5,052 nucleotides of DNA from Lactobacillus delbrueckii (lineage in GTDB: Bacteria; Bacillota; Bacilli; Lactobacillales; Lactobacillaceae), in assembly GCA_004556255.1 (NCBI GenBank), contig SFHY01000101.1, forward strand, positions 1-5,052, given 5' to 3'. Below the pieces are notes generated by a model, which made no database searches, was not told the origin of the DNA, and saw nothing but the letters and a program-made list of their open reading frames with translations. This document shows, piece after piece, positions 1 through 5,052 of this stretch; position 1 is the stretch's first letter, and every line of letters begins with the position of its first letter. The translations under genes and the position numbers were made by a program.

Positions 1-21
1 AAATTTTTTAGAAAAAAAGCT

Positions 22-26
22 GAGGT
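22..26 (+). promoter_or_regulatory. Ribosome binding site of lysA
   Basis: GAGGT lies 6-7 nt before the GTG at 33, a normal Gram-positive Shine-Dalgarno spacing. It supports this non-ATG start. The 21 bases to its left are AT-rich and too short to judge for a promoter. Confidence 0.75.
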
Positions 27-32
27 AAAAGC

Positions 33-1343
33 GTGAACGGATTAATTAAAAGAAGCGATGTCAATCAAGCCGGCCATTTGCAGATTGCCGGGGTAGATGC
101 CCTGGAACTGGCAGCCAAGTACCAGACTCCCCTGCAGGTTTTTGACGTGGGGAGAATCCGGCAGGCGATCCGGGCCTTTAAGCGGGTCTTTGAAGAAGAA
201 GGGGTGGACTACGAAGTCAGCTATGCCTCAAAGGCCTTTTCCTGCCTGGCCATCTACCAGGTGATCAATGAAGAAGGCGGCCACACCGACGTTGTTTCCG
301 GCGGGGAACTCTGGACAGCCATGAAGGCGGGCTTTCCTATGGAAAAGGTGAGCTTCCATGGCAACAACAAGAGCCGGGCAGAATTGGAAATGGCTGTTGA
401 CCAGGGAGTTGGGGTCATTATCTTGGACAACTTCCATGAAATCGACTTGCTCAGCCAGATTTTGGAAGAAAAAGACGCAAGCACTAAGGTCATGCTCCGG
501 GTTACTCCCGGCATCAGTGCCCACACCAACGAATACATCCAGACCGGCCAGGTGGACTCCAAGTTTGGCTTTGACATGGAAAGCGGCCAGGCTGACCGGG
601 CCCTGGAACTGGTCCTGGCCAACCCCCGGATGAAGATGGCCGGCATTCATGCCCATATCGGTTCGCAGATTTTTGATGTCCGGGGCTTCGTGGGCTGCGC
701 CGACAAGCTTTGCCAGCTGGCTGGTGCCTGGAAGGGGAAGTATGGCTATGAGGCTGATATCTTGAACGTGGGGGGCGGCTTTGGCATCCACTATACTGAC
801 CAGGACCAGCCGCTTCCGGCTGAAGAATTCGTCCGGGCTATCGTCAAGGAAGTCAAAAGCAAGTGCCAGGAAAACGATTTGAAATTGCCGGCCATCTGGA
901 TTGAACCAGGCCGGTCAATTGTCGGCCCTGCTGGCTGGAGTCTCTACACGGTTGGCTCAAGAAAGGACCTGCCGGGTTATCCAAGCTATGTCGCCCTTGA
1001 CGGGGGGATGGGGGACAATATCCGGCCTGCCCTTTACCAGGCAGAATATTCAGCCGTTGTTGCTGACCGCCCTCAGGCAGAAGATGAAGAAAGGGTCAAC
1101 CTGGTCGGCAAGTACTGCGAAAGCGGGGACATCTTGATCAAGTCTTGTCCTTTGCCAAAAACCGAACCAGGTGACGTAGTTGCCCTCTTAAGTACCGGCG
1201 CCTATGGCTATTCCATGGCCTCAAACTATAACCGTAATCCGCGTCCGGCCGTGGTTTTCGCTGAGGACGGGATTGACCAGCTGGTGATCAAGCGGGAAAG
1301 CTATGACGATTTGATTGCCAACGACTTAAAATATCAAAAATAA
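33..1343 (+). CDS. lysA: Diaminopimelate decarboxylase (EC 4.1.1.20)
   Basis: This cytoplasmic PLP enzyme decarboxylates meso-diaminopimelate to L-lysine, the last step of lysine synthesis, and is the source of lysine for protein and for lysine-type peptidoglycan. The 436-residue product has the usual family length and shows the two-domain fold type III signature in order: YASKAF with the PLP lysine K67, HIGSQ at 208-212, the glycine-rich phosphate-binding GGGFG at 247-251, EPGRS at 291-295, DGGMGDNIRPALY at 323-335, CESGD at 362-366 with the catalytic cysteine C362, and YGYSMASNYN at 391-400. All key residues are present, so it should be active. The start is GTG at 33, chosen because GAGGT begins 11 nt upstream and the N-terminus aligns with the family as remembered. 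Only 32 bases precede it, so its promoter or operon partners are outside the window. No convincing terminator follows, so readthrough into the aminotransferase gene is possible. Confidence 0.97.
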   Translation: MNGLIKRSDVNQAGHLQIAGVDALELAAKYQTPLQVFDVGRIRQAIRAFKRVFEEEGVDYEVSYASKAFSCLAIYQVINEEGGHTDVVSGGELWTAMKAGFPMEKVSFHGNNKSRAELEMAVDQGVGVIILDNFHEIDLLSQILEEKDASTKVMLRVTPGISAHTNEYIQTGQVDSKFGFDMESGQADRALELVLANPRMKMAGIHAHIGSQIFDVRGFVGCADKLCQLAGAWKGKYGYEADILNVGGGFGIHYTDQDQPLPAEEFVRAIVKEVKSKCQENDLKLPAIWIEPGRSIVGPAGWSLYTVGSRKDLPGYPSYVALDGGMGDNIRPALYQAEYSAVVADRPQAEDEERVNLVGKYCESGDILIKSCPLPKTEPGDVVALLSTGAYGYSMASNYNRNPRPAVVFAEDGIDQLVIKRESYDDLIANDLKYQK

Positions 1344-1356
1344 TCCTGGGCCATTT

Positions 1357-1386
1357 TTAACAAAATAAGCTTTTGCCTGGTATAGA
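1357..1386 (+). promoter_or_regulatory. Candidate promoter P1 for the aminotransferase gene
   Basis: TTAACA (1357-1362, 5 of 6 to the sigma-A -35 consensus) is separated by 18 nt from TATAGA (1381-1386, 4 of 6), which is preceded by TG at 1378-1379 in the extended -10 position. It lies 14 nt after the lysA stop codon. Initiation would fall near 1393, giving a leader of about 130 nt. This is inferred from motif matching only; AT-rich gaps give such matches easily. Confidence 0.4.
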
Positions 1387-1448
1387 ATTAAGAAAATTAT
1401 TTTTCATTTGAGAAAAAATGGACAAAGTTAGCTATATCTGCCGCTTTC

Positions 1449-1485
1449 CTTAACAAACTATGCTAAAATAGGCTTAAATGTTAAG
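1449..1485. repeat. 7-bp inverted repeat flanking candidate promoter P2
   Basis: CTTAACA (1449-1455) and TGTTAAG (1479-1485) are perfect reverse complements separated by 23 nt, and the candidate -10 TGCTAAAAT sits between them. It could be an operator or an AT-rich hairpin in a transcript from P1. No known regulator site is recognised, and a 7-bp match in AT-rich DNA can arise by chance. Confidence 0.35.
1461..1469 (+). promoter_or_regulatory. Candidate extended -10 promoter P2 for the aminotransferase gene
   Basis: TGCTAAAAT is a TGn-extended -10 element with TAAAAT matching the consensus at 5 of 6 bases. No good -35 hexamer sits 16-18 nt upstream, but extended -10 promoters can work without one. 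Initiation near 1476 would give a leader of about 49 nt before the ATG at 1525. The element lies between the arms of a 7-bp inverted repeat (1449-1455 and 1479-1485). Confidence 0.4.
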
Positions 1486-1508
1486 TCGCTGTTCTTTTTG
1501 ATTTGAAT

Positions 1509-1515
1509 GAAGAGG
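1509..1515 (+). promoter_or_regulatory. Ribosome binding site that fixes the aminotransferase start
   Basis: GAAGAGG is 9 nt before the ATG at 1525. The in-frame upstream ATG at 1507 overlaps this motif and has no Shine-Dalgarno sequence of its own, so translation should start at 1525 and the six extra residues (MKRFFS) are probably not made. Confidence 0.75.
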
Positions 1516-1524
1516 TTTTTTTCA

Positions 1525-2709
1525 ATGCCAAAATTAGCGCAAGATTTACTGCCGATTATCAACCACAAGCTCGACGCCGTGGTTCCTTCAGATATCCGCC
1601 GTTTTGACAAGTATGTTTCCCAGTTCGATGATGTTGTCAAGCTGACCCTGGGTGAACCGGACTTAAATACCCCGGAACACATCAAGCAGGCAGCCATCCG
1701 GGACATTGAAAACAATGACAGCCACTACGGCCCGCAGTCAGGCAAGCCGGAACTGCTCCAGGCCATCAGCAAGTACGTTAAGGGCTTGACCGGGGTTGAC
1801 TATGACCCGGCAAGTGAAATCACCGTCACGGTCGGGGCAACCGAAGCCTTGAACTGCAGCTTGTCCGCCCTTTTGAACGATGGCGACAAGGTAATCGTGC
1901 CCACTCCAGTCTGGTCCATGTACATGCAGCTGGTCTGCTTGACTGGGGCTACTCCAGTTGAAGTCGACACTTCCGACACCGGCTTTATTTTGACCCCGGA
2001 AAAGCTGGAAGAAGTCATTGAACGGGAAGGCAAGGGGGTTAAGGCTGTTATGCTGAACGACCCGACCAACCCGACCGGGGTAACCTACCCTAAGGAAGTT
2101 ATCGAAGGCCTGGCTGAAGTTATCAAGAAGCACCACATGTACGCGATCAGTGATGAAATCTACTCAGAACTGATCTACGGGGATGCCAAGCACTACTCTT
2201 TGGCTACTTACATTCCAGACAGAACCATCTTTATTTCCGGTCTGTCCAAGTCCCACGCCATGACAGGCTGGCGGCTGGGCTACATCTGCGGGCCGGCTGA
2301 AATCATGGCCAGCGTCCGCAAGATGAACGACTTCATGATCACGGTCGTAACCAACAACGTGCAAGCTGCGGCCATTGAAGCCTTGACCAACGGCCTGGAT
2401 GACCCGAAGGAATTCAAGGACATCTACCAGAGCCGGGTCAACTTCATGGAAAAGGGCTTGAAGAAGCTGGGCTTTGACATGGCTTTGCCGCGCGGGGCCT
2501 TCTACATCTTTGCCAAGATTCCTGAAAAGTACCAGGGTGACGACGTCGGCTTTGCCAAGGCATTGGCCAAGGATGCCAGAGTCGGCGTGATCCCGGGCAG
2601 CTACTTCGGGGCTGGCGGGGCCGGCTATGTCCGCATGTCCTACGCTTCCAGCGATGAAGTCTTAAAAGAGGCTCTCAAGCGGATTACCAAGTTTGTGGAA
2701 GCAGAATAA
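1525..2709 (+). CDS. patA: PLP-dependent class I/II aminotransferase, PatA type (probable N-acetyl-LL-diaminopimelate or aromatic aminotransferase)
   Basis: This is a cytoplasmic fold type I aminotransferase that moves an amino group between an amino acid and a 2-oxo acid. From the ATG at 1525 it has 394 residues, typical of the family. Visible signatures are LTLGEPD near 41-47, HYGPQSG near 67-73, NDPTNPTG at 178-185 with the PLP-contacting N182, SDEIYS with D210 and Y213 holding the cofactor, the PLP lysine K242 within SGLSKSHAMTGWR, and R370 in YVRMSYA, expected to bind the substrate carboxylate. All catalytic residues are intact. Sitting next to lysA suggests the acetylated diaminopimelate branch of lysine synthesis, where PatA makes N-acetyl-LL-diaminopimelate using glutamate. 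Members annotated as aromatic or aspartate aminotransferases have the same motifs, so the family is certain but the substrate is inferred. It probably has its own promoter in the gap after lysA and ends before a strong terminator. An ATG at 1507 in the same frame is less likely as the start. Confidence 0.9.
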   Translation: MPKLAQDLLPIINHKLDAVVPSDIRRFDKYVSQFDDVVKLTLGEPDLNTPEHIKQAAIRDIENNDSHYGPQSGKPELLQAISKYVKGLTGVDYDPASEITVTVGATEALNCSLSALLNDGDKVIVPTPVWSMYMQLVCLTGATPVEVDTSDTGFILTPEKLEEVIEREGKGVKAVMLNDPTNPTGVTYPKEVIEGLAEVIKKHHMYAISDEIYSELIYGDAKHYSLATYIPDRTIFISGLSKSHAMTGWRLGYICGPAEIMASVRKMNDFMITVVTNNVQAAAIEALTNGLDDPKEFKDIYQSRVNFMEKGLKKLGFDMALPRGAFYIFAKIPEKYQGDDVGFAKALAKDARVGVIPGSYFGAGGAGYVRMSYASSDEVLKEALKRITKFVEAE

Positions 2710-2734
2710 TAATTTTTATTAAATGTAAATTATG

Positions 2735-2775
2735 AAAGTACGGCGACCTTGATGGCTGCCGTGCTTTTTGTTTTT
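2735..2775 (+). terminator. Rho-independent terminator after the aminotransferase gene
   Basis: AAAGTACGGC (2735-2744) pairs with GCCGTGCTTT (2758-2767) in a 10-bp stem with one G-U pair and a 13-nt loop, whose CC and GG can extend the helix across an A-C mismatch. A T-rich run (TTTTTGTTTTT) follows from 2765. It lies 25 nt after the stop codon at 2707-2709 and separates the lysine-related genes from the accessory Sec genes. Confidence 0.9.
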
Positions 2776-2796
2776 CCTGGCAAAAAGAGGCGGAAA

Positions 2797-2826
2797 TTAC
2801 CATAAGTGCGGGTGCTATGTTATTAT
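2797..2826 (+). promoter_or_regulatory. Candidate promoter of the secY2-asp1 operon
   Basis: TTACCA (2797-2802, 4 of 6 to the -35 consensus) is followed after 18 nt by TATTAT (2821-2826, 5 of 6 to the -10 consensus), with TG at 2818-2819 making it an extended -10. Initiation near 2833 gives a leader of about 110 nt before secY2. Its position just after a strong terminator makes a promoter here necessary for the downstream genes. The exact element is inferred by motif only. Confidence 0.55.
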
Positions 2827-2850
2827 TTAAATAGTAAGCGATGCCGTTTT

Positions 2851-2901
2851 TTTGCAAGAAAATGGAAAAATAAAGCTTATTTTTGTATAGGCTAATGCAA
2901 A
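2851..2901 (+). repeat. Nested inverted repeats in the secY2 leader
   Basis: An inner perfect stem, AAAAATAA (2866-2873) with TTATTTTT (2877-2884), has a 3-nt loop. It is enclosed by an outer perfect 6-bp inverted repeat, TTTGCA (2851-2856) with TGCAAA (2896-2901). The inner stem contains only A-T pairs and is weak. It lacks the GC-rich stem expected of a terminator, and its role is unknown. Confidence 0.45.
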
Positions 2902-2910
2902 TATAGTTCC

Positions 2911-2944
2911 GGAGAGAAGTCGCTAAATTTAGTGAAATGCAGTG
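2911..2944 (+). promoter_or_regulatory. secY2 translation initiation region with hairpin spacer
   Basis: The only Shine-Dalgarno-like sequence, GGAGAG (2911-2916), is 25 nt before the GTG at 2942, too far for a linear spacer. Between them TCGCTA (2920-2925) can pair with TAGTGA (2930-2935), six pairs including one G-U, with loop AATT. Folding this leaves 9 unpaired nt between GGAGAG and the GTG, a normal distance. The centre is also a perfect DNA palindrome, CTAAATTTAG (2923-2932). That the hairpin sets the start is inference. Confidence 0.4.
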
Positions 2945-4162
2945 ATAATTATGGGTAAAAAGGCCTCTTTAAAAGATTTGGGAATAAGCACGATTCTGGC
3001 TAAGGCATGGTGGTCCGTGCTTTATTTGGGGATCTTTGTTTTCGGCAAGCACATTCCCTTGCCTTTTGCCAAGATGCAGACTGATCAGGTCAATCCGCTC
3101 CTGGTCGCGACCGGCGGTGACAGCAGCCAGGCCAGCCTCTTTTCCCTGGGGATCAGTCCCTGGATGTCAGCCATGATCATCATTGGGATGCTCGCCCAGC
3201 TCCGCCTGCCGATGATGTCCAAAATGACAGAGCGGAAGATGGATATTGGCCAAAAGGCCCTGACCTTTTTCTTGACTGTGATTCAAGCGACCGTCATGCT
3301 CCGGGAGTTTCAGCTGACTGATAACGGCTTTGGCAGCCACCTGGCCGCCGGACTTTTTCTCATGACGGGCAGCTTTCTTCTGATCTGGCTGAGCGTCGAG
3401 AATGATAAAAATGGCCTGGGCGGAATCAGCTTGATTTTGATGGCCAACATGTTCTTTACACTAATGAAATCTTTTGCCAATGGCCTCATCTCGGGCCTCA
3501 GTGCTCAAAGCGCCAACATTGTCCGGGCCCTGGCTCTCTTTGTTATCCTTCTGTTAGGGGCGGTCACGGTCATCTTGACCAATGCCGAGCGCCGGGTGCC
3601 GGTAACAAAGCTCTTGATCAGCGCTGAATTTGGCTCGGAGTCCTACCTGCCGATCAGAATCCTGCCAGCTGGCACCATGCCGGCCATGTTTGCCACGACC
3701 ATGTTTGTCCTGCCAAAATATATCTTGCAGTTTTTCTACAATCTGTCGAACTGGAAGTTTTTTAAAGTGTTGGCTAATGCCTTTGACTTAAGCCAGTTCA
3801 GCGGCCTTATTCTTTACTGTTTGATCCTGGTGGGGCTGACCTATGGCTTTTCATATATCTCGATTGACCCGGTCCAGCAGGCTGACGACATGCAGAAGTC
3901 AGGGGACTATATCCCGGGCTGCCGGCCGGGCAAGGAGACGGAAAGATACCTCCGCCACTTGATCAATGTTTTTTCTTTCGTCAGTTCGATCTATTTCGTG
4001 CTCTTTACTGGCCTGCCGATGGGCTTGACCTTGCTTGACGCCAAGCTGTCCAGCCTGGTCATGCTGCCCAACTACGTCATCATCTTAGCCGGCTTTGGGG
4101 CCGCGATCGCCGAGCAGATTGAAGTCCTGCAGATCCGGGCCCAATACCGGGGCCTGCTTTAG
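2942..4162 (+). CDS. secY2: Accessory Sec translocase channel subunit SecY2
   Basis: SecY2 is the membrane channel of the accessory Sec pathway, which works with SecA2 and the Asp proteins to export glycosylated serine-rich repeat adhesins. The 406-residue product is slightly shorter than housekeeping SecY, as usual for SecY2. About ten hydrophobic segments are visible near 22-40, 67-88, 105-122, 134-151, 160-180, 193-213, 246-270, 287-307, 347-369 and 373-396. SecY-type motifs are FSLGISPWMSA at 67-77 (second segment), AERRVP at 215-220 and YLPIRILPAGTMPAMFA at 235-251 (loop before segment seven), and GDYIPGCRPGKETERYL near 331-347 in the large cytoplasmic loop between segments eight and nine, the region expected to meet the SecA motor. 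The SecY2 rather than SecY call rests on length, divergence and the following asp1; housekeeping secY normally lies among ribosomal protein genes. The start is GTG 2942 or ATG 2951, with an in-frame TGA at 2933 excluding longer forms. It is probably the first gene of its operon. Confidence 0.93.
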   Translation: MIIMGKKASLKDLGISTILAKAWWSVLYLGIFVFGKHIPLPFAKMQTDQVNPLLVATGGDSSQASLFSLGISPWMSAMIIIGMLAQLRLPMMSKMTERKMDIGQKALTFFLTVIQATVMLREFQLTDNGFGSHLAAGLFLMTGSFLLIWLSVENDKNGLGGISLILMANMFFTLMKSFANGLISGLSAQSANIVRALALFVILLLGAVTVILTNAERRVPVTKLLISAEFGSESYLPIRILPAGTMPAMFATTMFVLPKYILQFFYNLSNWKFFKVLANAFDLSQFSGLILYCLILVGLTYGFSYISIDPVQQADDMQKSGDYIPGCRPGKETERYLRHLINVFSFVSSIYFVLFTGLPMGLTLLDAKLSSLVMLPNYVIILAGFGAAIAEQIEVLQIRAQYRGLL

Positions 4163-4165
4163 CAG

Positions 4166-4173
4166 AAGGGAGG
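4166..4173 (+). promoter_or_regulatory. Strong ribosome binding site of asp1
   Basis: AAGGGAGG lies 7 nt before the ATG at 4181, inside the 18-nt gap after the secY2 stop. It is a near-ideal Shine-Dalgarno sequence, in contrast to the poor initiation region of secY2 on the same presumed transcript. Confidence 0.85.
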
Positions 4174-4180
4174 AAAAAGG

Positions 4181-5052
4181 ATGTATTATTTCGTGCCAGC
4201 TTGGTACAGACGGGACCGGACCTGGCTCAGCTACGGGCAGATCTGGTTTTTAAACAGCGGTCTTATTCACTTTGACTTTGACGACAGCATCAACCAGATC
4301 AGGATGTTCAAAGATGAGGGGCAGCCGGTCAGAATTTTGACTTTGGGCTACCTGCCTAGCATTGGCAACTTCCTTTTCCGGCACAATATCCTGGACGCGG
4401 AAAGCGATAATATTTTTGATATGATGCAGGGGATTCCGGCCGACCAGGTGGTCAGAAATGTCAACTACCTGGACTTTAACTGGCCCAAGGACTGCAGCTT
4501 TGTTTACAATTCCTTCAACATCCTGGTCTACCGGGAAGATGAGCTCTATGCCCGGATCCGGATGGGGATCACCGGCAACTTGATCCAGATCGAATTCGTC
4601 CGGGAAGGCTACAAGTACCGGACCATGTTCTTTGACTGGCGGGGCTTTTTGTCCAGCATCCTCAACTACGACAATGAAGGCCGCTTTGAAAGCCGGGTCT
4701 TTTTGAACCCGGAAGGCGAGGAAGTCTTCCGCAACAACAAAGATGACTCGGTGACTATTTTTGCCGCGGCCCAGGACCGCTTTAAGAAGAGCCACTATGA
4801 CACGATTACGGACATGATCAGCGAGTACCTGGACAAGTATTTCGCCCAGAATCTGCGGCCTGACGACTCCTTTATCATTGCCGCCAGCCGCCGGCATGAC
4901 CAGTTCCTTTTGGAAAAATTAAAAGACTACAAGACGGCGATTTCATATTATGGTCACCGGACCCGCTTTGATGACCCCCATGTTTTTGAAACAGCGAAAA
5001 TGGCCAGCATGGTCATCGCTGATTCCGACTATACGGTCAACTTGATGAAGGA
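4181..5052 (+). CDS. asp1: Accessory Sec system protein Asp1, 5' part (cut by the window edge)
   Basis: Asp1 is a cytoplasmic accessory Sec protein. In streptococci it forms a complex with Asp2 and Asp3, works with SecA2, and delivers glycosylated serine-rich repeat adhesins to the SecY2 channel; its fold resembles GT-B glycosyltransferases, but it is not known to be an active transferase. The frame is open from the ATG at 4181 to the last base, giving 290 complete codons of a protein usually around 500 residues, so the C-terminal part is missing only because the window ends. The characteristic start MYYFVPAWYR and the FDDSINQIRMF-type motif (residues 33-43) are the main recognition features. 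FFDWRGFLSSILNYD near 150-164 fits the beta-rich middle region, and residues 229-290 look like the start of a Rossmann-like alpha/beta part. No signal peptide or membrane segment is seen. It follows secY2 by 18 nt with a strong ribosome binding site, the usual secY2-asp1 order, so co-transcription is likely. Confidence 0.9.
   Translation, partial: MYYFVPAWYRRDRTWLSYGQIWFLNSGLIHFDFDDSINQIRMFKDEGQPVRILTLGYLPSIGNFLFRHNILDAESDNIFDMMQGIPADQVVRNVNYLDFNWPKDCSFVYNSFNILVYREDELYARIRMGITGNLIQIEFVREGYKYRTMFFDWRGFLSSILNYDNEGRFESRVFLNPEGEEVFRNNKDDSVTIFAAAQDRFKKSHYDTITDMISEYLDKYFAQNLRPDDSFIIAASRRHDQFLLEKLKDYKTAISYYGHRTRFDDPHVFETAKMASMVIADSDYTVNLMK

Noticed and set aside
228..791. Overlapping open frames of 187 and 130 codons on the minus strand opposite lysA, and shorter plus-strand frames at 358-633 and 901-1137.
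   Set aside because: All lie inside lysA, whose catalytic motifs are intact over the full length. The translations look like out-of-frame readings with no family resemblance.
1361..1375. CAAAA (1361-1365) / TTTTG (1371-1375) as a lysA terminator.
   Set aside because: The stem is only 5 bp, almost all A-T, and no T-run follows; it overlaps the candidate P1 spacer instead.
1507..1524. ATG at 1507 as the aminotransferase start (six extra residues).
   Set aside because: It overlaps the Shine-Dalgarno motif GAAGAGG that serves the ATG at 1525 and has none of its own; the family N-terminus matches MPKLAQ from 1525.
1344..1524. A lysine riboswitch (L-box) in front of the aminotransferase gene.
   Set aside because: The gap is about the right length, but none of the conserved purine-rich helices and no expression-platform terminator can be recognised.
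1458..1715. An 85-codon minus-strand frame running from inside the aminotransferase gene into its upstream gap.
   Set aside because: It overlaps the promoter candidates and start of the aminotransferase gene and resembles no protein I know.
1738..2364. Minus-strand open frames (132, 89 and 66 codons) opposite the aminotransferase gene.
   Set aside because: They are fully antisense to an intact aminotransferase gene and show no domain motifs.
2764..2787. Inverted repeat CTTTTTG (2764-2770) / CAAAAAG (2781-2787), overlapping the 3' arm and T-run of the terminator, considered as an antiterminator.
   Set aside because: The downstream arm is transcribed only after the terminator would have acted, so it cannot prevent termination; the match is low-complexity.
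4250..4897. A 215-codon open frame on the minus strand opposite asp1.
   Set aside because: It lies wholly antisense to asp1, which has a strong ribosome binding site and recognisable family motifs. High G+C at third positions removes stop codons from the opposite strand, and the antisense translation shows no recognisable motif.

Overview
The window reads as a Firmicutes chromosome, most likely a Lactobacillus of the L. delbrueckii type. The genes favour G or C at third codon positions (many CTG, GGC, GCC, CGG and ATC codons), the intergenic gaps are strongly AT-rich, and the gene content combines lysine synthesis with an accessory Sec locus. The species call is inference from composition and remembered family sequences, not from a search.

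Layout: four protein-coding genes, all on the + strand, in two functional blocks. Block 1 (about 1-2775) is amino-acid metabolism: lysA (diaminopimelate decarboxylase, the last step of lysine synthesis), then a 181-bp AT-rich gap with candidate promoters, then a class I PLP aminotransferase of the PatA type. Next to lysA, the aminotransferase plausibly works on N-acetyl-diaminopimelate earlier in the same pathway, although an aromatic or general aminotransferase role cannot be excluded. A clear rho-independent terminator closes this block.

Block 2 (about 2797 to the right edge) is the head of an accessory Sec (aSec) operon. A candidate extended -10 promoter and a roughly 110-nt AT-rich leader with several inverted repeats are followed by secY2 and, 18 nt later behind a strong Shine-Dalgarno sequence, by asp1, which runs off the right edge after 290 codons. 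In characterised bacteria this system (SecA2, SecY2, Asp1-3 and glycosyltransferases) glycosylates and exports serine-rich repeat adhesins. The remaining components and the cargo are not visible here and would be expected to the right.

The most interesting non-coding signal is the secY2 start region. No Shine-Dalgarno sequence lies at normal distance, but a 6-bp hairpin sits between a distant GGAGAG and the GTG start, and folding it would leave a normal gap of 9 nt. No tRNA, rRNA, CRISPR array, insertion sequence or known riboswitch was recognised.
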